From JBBDYG01 sp040901765 (GTDB lineage: Bacteria > Planctomycetota > Planctomycetia > Pirellulales > Lacipirellulaceae), in contig JBBDYG010000125.1 of the NCBI GenBank assembly GCA_040901765.1, forward strand, positions 1-59,827: a stretch of DNA of 59,827 bases, written 5' to 3'. Made by a program: the position numbers and the translations under genes. The notes beneath the pieces were generated by a model. That model was given only the letters and a program-made list of their open reading frames with translations. It was not told the DNA's origin and searched no databases. This document shows, in pieces, positions 33,696-41,045 of the stretch. Each line of letters begins with the position of its first letter. Within the stretch, counting starts at the first letter, position 1.

Positions 33696-35125
33696 TGTCA
33701 GATCAAGAACGGGAACTCATGAACGAAGATCGGGCGGCCGAGTTGTCTCACCGCTTTTTGGAGGGCGAGCTCGACGAAGCGCTCGCGAAGCAGTTCTCGA
33801 GCGTTCTGGCTTCCGATCCGAAGGCAGTTTCGGCCCATGTGCAGGCGGCGGCACTCGACGAGATGCTCGTCGGTCACTTCGAGCGCCATTGCGAAGAAGC
33901 GGTCCGAAAGGCTTTTCACGCTTTTCTACAACTCGATGAAGGCCCACGACTGCCAGCCACGATTTCATTGAAACCTCGAGAGCCAGCATCGCGAACGGCA
34001 GGCTGGTTAGGGCGCCCATGGGTGAAAGCCGGTTTAGCAGCGGCCGTGGCGTTGATCGCCACAGGGACGTATTTAGCGGCTCCGCAGGATGTTGCCATGG
34101 TAACGCGGCTCGTGGACACTCGCCTTGCCAATCGCCCCGAGACGCACGTCGGCGATCGGCTCAAAGAAGGCGATCGACTGGAAGTTACCGAGGGCCTTGT
34201 CGAGTTGACCTTCGATCATGGCACCGTTGTCGCAATTAAGGGGCCGGCCGACTTCCAGATCGTCTCGGGCATGCTCGCGACCAGCCGGGGGGGGCGTATC
34301 ACCGTCGAGGTCGGAGAGCGAGCAATCGGGTTCACCGTGGAAACTCCCTCCGCGAGGATCGTCGACTGGGGCACTAAATTTGGCGTGGGTGTCGAAGGCG
34401 ATGATACCGATGTCGTCGTATTTGATGGAATCGTCGATTTGCACGCGCGCTCCAGCAGGGGCAGGCTGGAGCCGACGCGTCTTACTCAAGGTGAGGCGCT
34501 GCGCGTGAGCCGAGGCGGTGAATTGCATCGCATCGTGTCGGTCAGCGGCTCCGAATTCCCCACGCCTCACGTGGGAAACATGGCTGCGAGTTCGGCACCC
34601 ATCATTGCTGCCGTGAACGACAACGTTCGCGACGGCGCAACGAACAAATGCTACCAGATAATCCAGGGCGGTTTGAGAGAGGATGCTCCTGCCTACGTCG
34701 ATCGATCGCACCAGTGGAACGGCCTGACCGCCGACGGATTGCCGCGGTTCCTCGTGGGCGCCGACTACGTGATGCCCTTCAACGAAGACAAACGCGTCGA
34801 GCAGCTTCGTGTCGCGGTCACATTTGCCCGCGACGCCAACGTCTATGTGATCTTCGACGGCCGGGTGCCAACTCCGGAATGGTTGATTTCTCGATTTGAG
34901 GATACCGGCATCGACATCGGGCTCGACGAAGGTCCGTCACTGACTTTGCCCGATTGGACGACCGGCGTCGGCGGTGGGCAGAGCATCGATACTCACTTTC
35001 GCGTTTGGAAGTGCGTGGTAAGTAAGGGCGATCATTTGGTTTTCGGGCCGCAGAAGCACGACCAACCACCGGCCACCGTTTCCGGTGCAATGTATGCGAT
35101 CGCCGCGACTGCGTTTGACAATTAA
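33695..35125 (+). CDS. FecR-domain membrane protein, possible anti-sigma
   Basis: A 476-residue protein. An N-terminal cytoplasmic helical part (about 1-110, ELSHRFLEGELDEALAKQF) is followed by one membrane segment (WVKAGLAAAVALIATGTYLAA). A FecR domain comes next, with LKEGDRLEVTEGLVELTFDHGTVVAIKGPADF and VDWGTKFGVGV. The last ~170 residues (from NDNVRDGATNKCYQII) form a domain I do not recognise. It begins on the A of the sigma gene's stop codon. By analogy with FecR it may pass a periplasmic signal to the sigma factor, but the direction of control is not shown by sequence. Confidence 0.88.
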   Translation: MSDQERELMNEDRAAELSHRFLEGELDEALAKQFSSVLASDPKAVSAHVQAAALDEMLVGHFERHCEEAVRKAFHAFLQLDEGPRLPATISLKPREPASRTAGWLGRPWVKAGLAAAVALIATGTYLAAPQDVAMVTRLVDTRLANRPETHVGDRLKEGDRLEVTEGLVELTFDHGTVVAIKGPADFQIVSGMLATSRGGRITVEVGERAIGFTVETPSARIVDWGTKFGVGVEGDDTDVVVFDGIVDLHARSSRGRLEPTRLTQGEALRVSRGGELHRIVSVSGSEFPTPHVGNMAASSAPIIAAVNDNVRDGATNKCYQIIQGGLREDAPAYVDRSHQWNGLTADGLPRFLVGADYVMPFNEDKRVEQLRVAVTFARDANVYVIFDGRVPTPEWLISRFEDTGIDIGLDEGPSLTLPDWTTGVGGGQSIDTHFRVWKCVVSKGDHLVFGPQKHDQPPATVSGAMYAIAATAFDN

Positions 35126-35161
35126 CCCGTTGTTCCTGCTTTCGACAGCACAGAGAATCGA

Positions 35162-36202
35162 ATGAGCCGATCAGAATCGCAAGCCCCGAAGTCTCCCCGC
35201 CGATTCTCGCGGCGCGGTTTATTGCGGGGGGCGGCCGTTGGCGTAGCGGCGTCAACGGTCGGACCTTTGCGCATTGGCGCCTTCGGGCCGTCCGTGGCTC
35301 TTGCCACCGACTTCGAGCAATCTCCGGCCGAGGCCGTTGGTCTCACCGCCTATGAGCGAGAAGGGCAAGTATTCATCCGCTGGAACAACTCACTTGTCGT
35401 TAGCTATCGGGCTCATGCTTCCTTGAAATACCCGTACTTAAGCCCGTTGGTAGGACCGGCCTCGGGAATCCCCTTAACAACGGAATCGTCCCTCCCTTAC
35501 CCACATCACCGTGGGGTTTGGCTGGGTTGCGAGCCACTCAATGGAGGGGATTATTGGAGCGATGGACCGCTTGATCAAGGCCAGATTCTGTCCGCTGGAC
35601 CGAAGCTGGGGACAGTCAGCGACACCAGCGTCGTAATCGACGATCAATGCGAGTGGATTCGAAAAGAAGCCTCTTCACCGTTGGTGGATCGGCGAAAATT
35701 TACCGTTCGCATTCCGTCGGAACGAATTCGGGCAATCGACGTGGAAATTGATCTGACGGCCCGCGAAGACATCCGTATCGAGTCCGCCAAGCACTCCCTG
35801 TTTGCGCTTCGCGTAGCAGCGGACATCTCGCCTCTCGAAGGCGGCGTGCTGCTGAATTCCAACGGCGATAGCGGCGCGGAAGCGACCTTTGGCCGCCCGG
35901 CAGCCTGGTGCGGCTATCATGGTTCGCGCCGATTTTCCAAGGTGGTGGAAGGAATTGCTGTTTTCAATCATCCGGATAATTTCGATGGCGATTGCCCATG
36001 GTTCACCCGCGACTACGGTCATTTGTCGCCCTCGCCGTTTAATTTTCTTAAACAGCCTTGGACGTTGGAGAATGGGAACACGCTAGCGCTTAAGTACTGT
36101 GTCGTGATGCATGCGGGAACGCCTCGCGAAGCCAATTTGGACAAACTTTATCAAGAGTGGGTGAACGGCAACGGTCGGTTTATTGCCGTGCAAAGCGGAT
36201 GA
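35162..36202 (+). CDS. Tat-exported DUF6807 (PmoA-type) protein
   Basis: A 346-residue protein with a canonical Tat signal (FSRRGLLRGAAVGVAASTVG). The mature part belongs to the DUF6807 family, often labelled methane oxygenase PmoA. The typical segments are PYPHHRGVWLGCEPLNGGDYW and, near the end, PWFTRDYGHLSPSPFNF. Despite the label it is not a particulate methane monooxygenase: it has no membrane bundle and no copper motif of that enzyme. The family is common in planctomycete carbohydrate clusters and its activity is unknown. It follows the FecR-domain gene by 36 bases. Confidence 0.85.
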   Translation: MSRSESQAPKSPRRFSRRGLLRGAAVGVAASTVGPLRIGAFGPSVALATDFEQSPAEAVGLTAYEREGQVFIRWNNSLVVSYRAHASLKYPYLSPLVGPASGIPLTTESSLPYPHHRGVWLGCEPLNGGDYWSDGPLDQGQILSAGPKLGTVSDTSVVIDDQCEWIRKEASSPLVDRRKFTVRIPSERIRAIDVEIDLTAREDIRIESAKHSLFALRVAADISPLEGGVLLNSNGDSGAEATFGRPAAWCGYHGSRRFSKVVEGIAVFNHPDNFDGDCPWFTRDYGHLSPSPFNFLKQPWTLENGNTLALKYCVVMHAGTPREANLDKLYQEWVNGNGRFIAVQSG

Positions 36203-36283
36203 GACGATCAGCAGCTTGGTTGACTCGAGGGCGGGACAATATCGAGAACTTTTCGAAGATCTTACTATTTGGAGTTTCTATCA

Positions 36284-37498
36284 ATGGAAAAAACACCAGG
36301 TCTATTTATCAACCGCGCTGTTCATTCAGCCGACGAGTCGGCCGTAAAGAAGCGCGTGCTTGCTCAGTTCATGAGAGCGACTGTCGTCGCTTGTTTGTTT
36401 GCGGTCGGCGTGGCCCAGGCCCAGCCGCCGATGGTGACGTTTCCCACACCTGCCAATACGCCGGGCATTCAATTGCCGTTCAATACCTTGAATGGCGTGA
36501 ATCCATTCATCGGGGACATAACCGTAAACTACGGCAAACAAGCGGTCGGAAACTTTGGTTGGGGCTTCGATGAATTTCAGGGCTATTCAAACGAAGAACC
36601 CAGTGGCTCTCTAGGGCGCTATGTACCCACGCTCATGTTCGATTCGCTCGATCCGCCGCCAACGGTGCCTCATACGGAACCCTGCGACCCCGGCACTAAC
36701 CTTTGTCCTGTCGCCATGCTGGAAAACCAGGATTGGGTCTTTCACGTGGAATTTCGCCACCGTGGGCCTTACGATCCTGCCGACGCTGACTTTATCATGT
36801 CCGCCAAAGCCGAGCCGGGTTTCTCTGGCGTGATGCCGGGCAGCTCGCGCGAAGATCGCATCTTCGCCTTAGCACGCGGAATTGATGCCAATGACTGGTC
36901 ACTTCTCGCCGGAAACAGCGCCGGTGGCTGGATGACGGTCGCCGCGGATCTCCAGCACCCCATGGACGCACAAGCCGAACCTCCCGAGCTCTATGTGGAC
37001 TTGGACATACATTACCGCGCTGCGGCGCAGGTGATGGATTTTTACTGGGAAAGCGAACTGGTGGGCAGCGCGTCGACCGGCCACGGCCGTTACGACGTTG
37101 ACTTACTTCAGTTCGAGCACAAGGGCGATTGGGAAGGCATACAAGAGTTTCGCAACTTTCGCTTGGGCCATATCGGCGAGGCCACTGGCCCGATCGACGG
37201 CGACTATAACGGGAATGGCGTTGTCGACGCCGCGGATTACACCATTTGGCGTGACAACGAGAATGCCGCCGGGCTGCCGGGACAATTGGCAGGCGATGGA
37301 GATGACGGCACGGGCACGGGCACGCCCGACGGCATGGTCGATGAAAGCGACTACGAGTTTTGGCGTGCGCGGTTCGGCGCCACCGCGCCGCTGGGAGCCG
37401 CCGCGGGTGGTAGTGCCGCCATTCCTGAACCCGCTGGATTTGCCCTGTGCGCTTTGGCCGGTTTCGTAATCGCAGGTGCGATTCGGTTTCGTAAATAG
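36284..37498 (+). CDS. Dockerin and PEP-CTERM surface protein (paralogue 1)
   Basis: A 404-residue exported protein. ATG 36284 has GGAG nine bases upstream. A signal peptide (VVACLFAVGVAQAQ) is followed by a beta-sandwich-like module (about 50-290: FGWGFDEFQGY, ENQDWVFHVEFRHRGPY, VDLDIHYRAAAQVMDFYWE). Two dockerin-type calcium loops follow (GDYNGNGVVDAADYTIWRD and DGMVDESDYEFWRARFG). The tail is a PEP-CTERM anchor: IPEPAGFALCALAGFVIAGA then RFRK. PEP-CTERM tails are processed by exosortase, and no exosortase gene is in the window. The module recurs in the next gene and in 43022-45376. Confidence 0.9.
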   Translation: MEKTPGLFINRAVHSADESAVKKRVLAQFMRATVVACLFAVGVAQAQPPMVTFPTPANTPGIQLPFNTLNGVNPFIGDITVNYGKQAVGNFGWGFDEFQGYSNEEPSGSLGRYVPTLMFDSLDPPPTVPHTEPCDPGTNLCPVAMLENQDWVFHVEFRHRGPYDPADADFIMSAKAEPGFSGVMPGSSREDRIFALARGIDANDWSLLAGNSAGGWMTVAADLQHPMDAQAEPPELYVDLDIHYRAAAQVMDFYWESELVGSASTGHGRYDVDLLQFEHKGDWEGIQEFRNFRLGHIGEATGPIDGDYNGNGVVDAADYTIWRDNENAAGLPGQLAGDGDDGTGTGTPDGMVDESDYEFWRARFGATAPLGAAAGGSAAIPEPAGFALCALAGFVIAGAIRFRK

Positions 37499-37507
37499 TG
37501 TGTGTTC

Positions 37508-37530
37508 ACGTGCGGCAAACGCCCGCACGT
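37508..37530 (+). terminator. Probable intrinsic terminator
   Basis: A perfect 8-bp stem, ACGTGCGG (37508-37515) with CCGCACGT (37523-37530), and a 7-base loop. It is followed by AGTCTTTTCGTTT. It lies ten bases after the stop of the first PEP-CTERM gene and may reduce read-through to the second. Confidence 0.65.
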
Positions 37531-37576
37531 AGTCTTTTCGTTTCAATTCTATGTGTTGCTTCTGGGGAGGTGTCTA

Positions 37577-38365
37577 ATGAATGCAGTGTTTGATCTCAGC
37601 AAGAAAGTGGCCGCAGCATGCGCTTTGTGCGCGTGGTTGATGGCCGGGACGGCCGTCGAGGCGGCAGTGCCTTCTGTCGTGTTTCCAACGCCGCTAGGGC
37701 CGGGCGTTCAACTGCCGTTTTCCAACAACGATAGCGTCGTTGATTACGGATTCGTAAAGACCTCCTTTGGGTGGGGTTTCGATACATTTCAAGGCAACGA
37801 CTTAGGCGACGCGCTAGCCCGCTTTGTGCCGACGCTCCAAGGCCCAGGAGCTTTGACGCCCATGGGCGAAGCGGACGACTGGGTTTATCACATGGAATTT
37901 AGCCACGTGGGACCATATGGTGTGAATGATTTCTTCATGAACGCGAAAGCCGAACCCGGTTTTGCCGGCACCGACCCCGGTAGCATGCGCGAGCAGCGAA
38001 TCTTTGCTGTCGATTACCTTACGGACGGCACCTGGAACCTGAAGGCTGGCGACGCGACCGGCGGCGGTTGGACAAACGTTGCTACGGGATTAGTAATGGA
38101 TGCCTATGTCGATTTTGACGTCCACTATCGAGCGGATGCTGCAGTCATGGACTTCTATTGGGATGGCGCGCTAGTCGGCACGGCAGCTACCGGACACGGA
38201 CGGTACGACATTGATCTTATTCAATTCGAAGAAGTCATTGGATCGGGCACGACAAGCGTACGGAATATACGACTGGGCCACATCGCCGTCATCCCCGAGC
38301 CAGCCAGCGTGCTGCTTCTTACGCTGGGCGCGGTTGGGATGCTTGCCTTGTGCCGCCGGCGTTAG
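37577..38365 (+). CDS. PEP-CTERM surface protein (paralogue 2)
   Basis: A 262-residue exported protein. ATG 37577 has GGGGAGG upstream. A signal peptide (CALCAWLMAGTAVEAA) is followed by the same module as the preceding gene: FGWGFDTFQGND, DDWVYHMEFSHVGPYG, VDFDVHYRADAAVMDFYWD, GHGRYDIDLIQFE. It then goes straight to a PEP-CTERM tail, IPEPASVLLLTLGAVGMLAL plus basic CRRR, with no dockerin repeats. It looks like a tandem duplicate of paralogue 1 without its dockerin section. A strong terminator follows. Confidence 0.9.
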   Translation: MNAVFDLSKKVAAACALCAWLMAGTAVEAAVPSVVFPTPLGPGVQLPFSNNDSVVDYGFVKTSFGWGFDTFQGNDLGDALARFVPTLQGPGALTPMGEADDWVYHMEFSHVGPYGVNDFFMNAKAEPGFAGTDPGSMREQRIFAVDYLTDGTWNLKAGDATGGGWTNVATGLVMDAYVDFDVHYRADAAVMDFYWDGALVGTAATGHGRYDIDLIQFEEVIGSGTTSVRNIRLGHIAVIPEPASVLLLTLGAVGMLALCRRR

Positions 38366-38411
38366 AAAACTTGATCGCGAAGTTCCGATAGCTCGGAATT
38401 ATTGAACCTCG

Positions 38412-38456
38412 GCCGCGCTGACCCATTCCATCGACGCAGGGGTCAGCGCGGCTTTT
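38412..38456 (+). terminator. Intrinsic terminator
   Basis: A perfect 13-bp stem, GCCGCGCTGACCC (38412-38424) with GGGTCAGCGCGGC (38440-38452), a 15-base loop, then TTTT. It should end transcription of the sigma/FecR/PEP-CTERM unit, so the following fusion gene likely has its own promoter within about 60 bases, or depends on read-through. Confidence 0.85.
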
Positions 38457-38513
38457 GTCCTAAACCAAAAACGTGGTTCGCGAATCGGACCACTTTGCGG
38501 ATATCTATCAACT

Positions 38514-41045
38514 ATGAATCGAATCTCTCTTGCGTGCATGGCGTATTTGGTCGCAAGCCTTCTGTTTGCGCGGGCGACGATTGCAGACCACGACATCATC
38601 AAGCTGTCGGGCCAGCCGCAGTTGTTTTTAGACGATCACCTCGTGGCGACGAGCACGAACCTGGAGCGCCGCGTCGAGCAGCCCGCTAAACATCCCGACA
38701 ACCCGGTCATGGTCCAAGACCTGCCGTGGGAGAAGCGGCTGATCGCGACCTATGGCACGGTCCTGTACGACGAAGAGTCCGGAAAATTTCGCTGCTGGTA
38801 CACGGCCGGGGAACATAAGGACGGAATTCCGGACACCCCCGACGGGACTGTGACCGCTGAGTATTTCATTTGCTACGCCGAATCGGACGACGGAATTCAT
38901 TGGCAGAAACCACTGGTCAGCCAAGAAAAGTTCGGCTTGCACGACCAACACAACATTGTCATTCCGACGGGTCACGGATTTTGCGTCCTTCCGTCGCCCG
39001 ACGCAAGCGACCCGAACAAGCGCTACTTGGGCGTGGGCGGAGCGATCTTCGGATTCTCGCCCGATGGAATTAGCTGGGATACGAAGAATTGGCGAGATGC
39101 CGTGGGCAAAAATGACACCAGTTCGTGTGTCATCCGCTGGAACGACGAGTATCTTGCTTATGTCCGCTATCAGGTAAAGGATCCCGCATGGCCTGGCGTG
39201 ATGCGCGGGGTGGGGCTTTGCTCCAGCTCAGACTTCGAGCACTGGACGCCAAAAGAATTGATTCTCACGACCGACGAGAAAGACGGTTACCCGTGGACGC
39301 AGCCTTATGGAATCGCTGTCACTCCCTATGGCGACCAGCTCATCGGCATCCTTTCGCTGTTGCATCTCGATCGTATTGAAGGGAACAACAGCCTAGGCGA
39401 TGAAGATACGCAGTTAATAGTCAGCCGCGACGGTCGCAACTGGAGCCGTGTCGGCCAACGCACCCCATTTCTCGCACCCTCGCCCGGCACCTGGGATCAA
39501 GGTCGAATCCATGCGCCCGCGACTTCGATGCTGGTCAAAGACGATGTGGTTTACATCTACTATTCGGCGTCCGACAACCGGCACGGCTCGGGCAGTTGGG
39601 GCGTCGCGGGCATTGGACTGGCAACGCTGCCGGCAGATCGCTTCGTCGCCCTGCAGCGCGAAGACAGCGACGCCGGCGGCGTGCTAGAGACGCGACTGCT
39701 GGAAGTTTCCGGCAATTCGCTACTCGTAAACGCCAGTGCAGAAGAAACCGATCTGCAAGTCGAACTGCTCGATGACGCGGGGCAGGTGATTCCCGGCTTC
39801 GATCGCGATAGCTCGCGATTAATCACTCACGATAAACTGCGATTCCGAGTCGTGTGGGAGCGCGACGGCAAACAGCACACGCTGGGCGATGCGGCGAAGA
39901 ACCAACCGCTGGCGTTGCGGTTCGTCCTGGGTGACGGTGCCCTGTACGCGTTTCAAATCGCGAAAGATTCCCCCGACGCGGCGCCCACGCGCGAGGTTTC
40001 CCTCAAAGGAACTCCATACGAGCGTGGACTCCAACAGGGCCAGCATTTCGCGACCGAAATTCAGTCAAATATCAGCCACTTCAAGCATGATCTGAGCAAG
40101 CCGGCGGTGGCGGCGGCTGTCGAACAGACCAGGTCACTCTTGGAACAAAAGTTCCCGGAGATCAACGAAGAGCTTCGAGGAATTGCCGAGGGTGCACAGG
40201 TTCCGTTTCGCGACGTGTTTTTGTTCAACAATCGCGCGATCGTCGGCCAGGTGGACCGCGATGATTGTTCCAATGTGGCCGTGCATCATGGCGATACCGT
40301 CATTCTCGGGATGAACAAAGATCGGCCCGTCCCGCTGCCGCCCTACGACAAGTATTTTCTGAAGAAAGTGTATCCCGAGGACGGTTATGCGTTTATCGGG
40401 TACGGCCACGTTGGTCGCATCTGGGGACACGGGATGAATGAGCACGGACTTTGCACCGCCGGCACCGCGGCATATCCGCAGAACGACGAGAGTGAGGTGC
40501 CCTCGATTGGCAGTTACTTTGTGCCGCCGTTGTTGCTGTCGAAATGCAAGAACGTGCCGGAGGCGCTCGAGTTGCTCGAAGAAATCGAACCGATCTGCGA
40601 TTCGGGCAACTTCATGTTGTGCGACGCGTCGGGAGAGATGGTCGTCATCGAGATCACAGCTCAGCAGAGAGTCGTGCGGAAAGCAAGTAGCGGGCGGCTC
40701 ACTGCGACCACGTTTTTTGCTTCGGGGGAGAACGAACATCGGAACGATCCGACGAAGCTTCAGGAGTCACAGCACCGTTACGAAACGATACAACATTGCC
40801 TCGATGAAACCGGCGAGGTGACGCTTGCGGACATGCAAAGCATCTTGCGATCGCACAAGGACGATGGTCCCGTGTGTCTGCACGACCGGGCGGGGAATTC
40901 GACCGTGCTTTCCTGGATCGCATTGCCGGCGTCGCGGGAGTTTTATTTCTGCGACAGCCCGCCGTGCCAGGGGACGTACAAACTTCATAAGCTGCACGAT
41001 GAGCCGCTGCCCGCGGCAGGAAGCGACGAGACGGCCAATCGATGA
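38514..41045 (+). CDS. Secreted propeller fused to Ntn-hydrolase (C45/AAT-like)
   Basis: An 843-residue exported protein with two parts. After a signal peptide (YLVASLLFARATIA), residues about 25-480 are a propeller close to that at 21588: SGQPQLFLDDHLVATS, SDDGIHWQKPLV, SPDGISWDTKN, SRDGRNWSRV and the shared tail domain. Residues about 488-843 are an acyl-CoA:6-aminopenicillanate-acyltransferase-like Ntn hydrolase (peptidase family C45). These show the opening KGTPYERGLQQGQHFATEI, the nucleophile Cys in DDCSNVAV (C585), and HGMNEHGLCTAG. Such enzymes cleave or transfer linear amide bonds after the cysteine becomes N-terminal. Its stop overlaps the DUF4838 gene as ATGA. The substrate is unknown; an N-acyl group on a glycan is one possibility. 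Confidence 0.87.
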   Translation: MNRISLACMAYLVASLLFARATIADHDIIKLSGQPQLFLDDHLVATSTNLERRVEQPAKHPDNPVMVQDLPWEKRLIATYGTVLYDEESGKFRCWYTAGEHKDGIPDTPDGTVTAEYFICYAESDDGIHWQKPLVSQEKFGLHDQHNIVIPTGHGFCVLPSPDASDPNKRYLGVGGAIFGFSPDGISWDTKNWRDAVGKNDTSSCVIRWNDEYLAYVRYQVKDPAWPGVMRGVGLCSSSDFEHWTPKELILTTDEKDGYPWTQPYGIAVTPYGDQLIGILSLLHLDRIEGNNSLGDEDTQLIVSRDGRNWSRVGQRTPFLAPSPGTWDQGRIHAPATSMLVKDDVVYIYYSASDNRHGSGSWGVAGIGLATLPADRFVALQREDSDAGGVLETRLLEVSGNSLLVNASAEETDLQVELLDDAGQVIPGFDRDSSRLITHDKLRFRVVWERDGKQHTLGDAAKNQPLALRFVLGDGALYAFQIAKDSPDAAPTREVSLKGTPYERGLQQGQHFATEIQSNISHFKHDLSKPAVAAAVEQTRSLLEQKFPEINEELRGIAEGAQVPFRDVFLFNNRAIVGQVDRDDCSNVAVHHGDTVILGMNKDRPVPLPPYDKYFLKKVYPEDGYAFIGYGHVGRIWGHGMNEHGLCTAGTAAYPQNDESEVPSIGSYFVPPLLLSKCKNVPEALELLEEIEPICDSGNFMLCDASGEMVVIEITAQQRVVRKASSGRLTATTFFASGENEHRNDPTKLQESQHRYETIQHCLDETGEVTLADMQSILRSHKDDGPVCLHDRAGNSTVLSWIALPASREFYFCDSPPCQGTYKLHKLHDEPLPAAGSDETANR

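Noticed and set aside
35162..36202. Possible particulate methane monooxygenase subunit (PmoA)
   Set aside because: The family carries the PmoA name, but this is a soluble Tat-exported protein with no membrane bundle and no neighbouring pmoB or pmoC.
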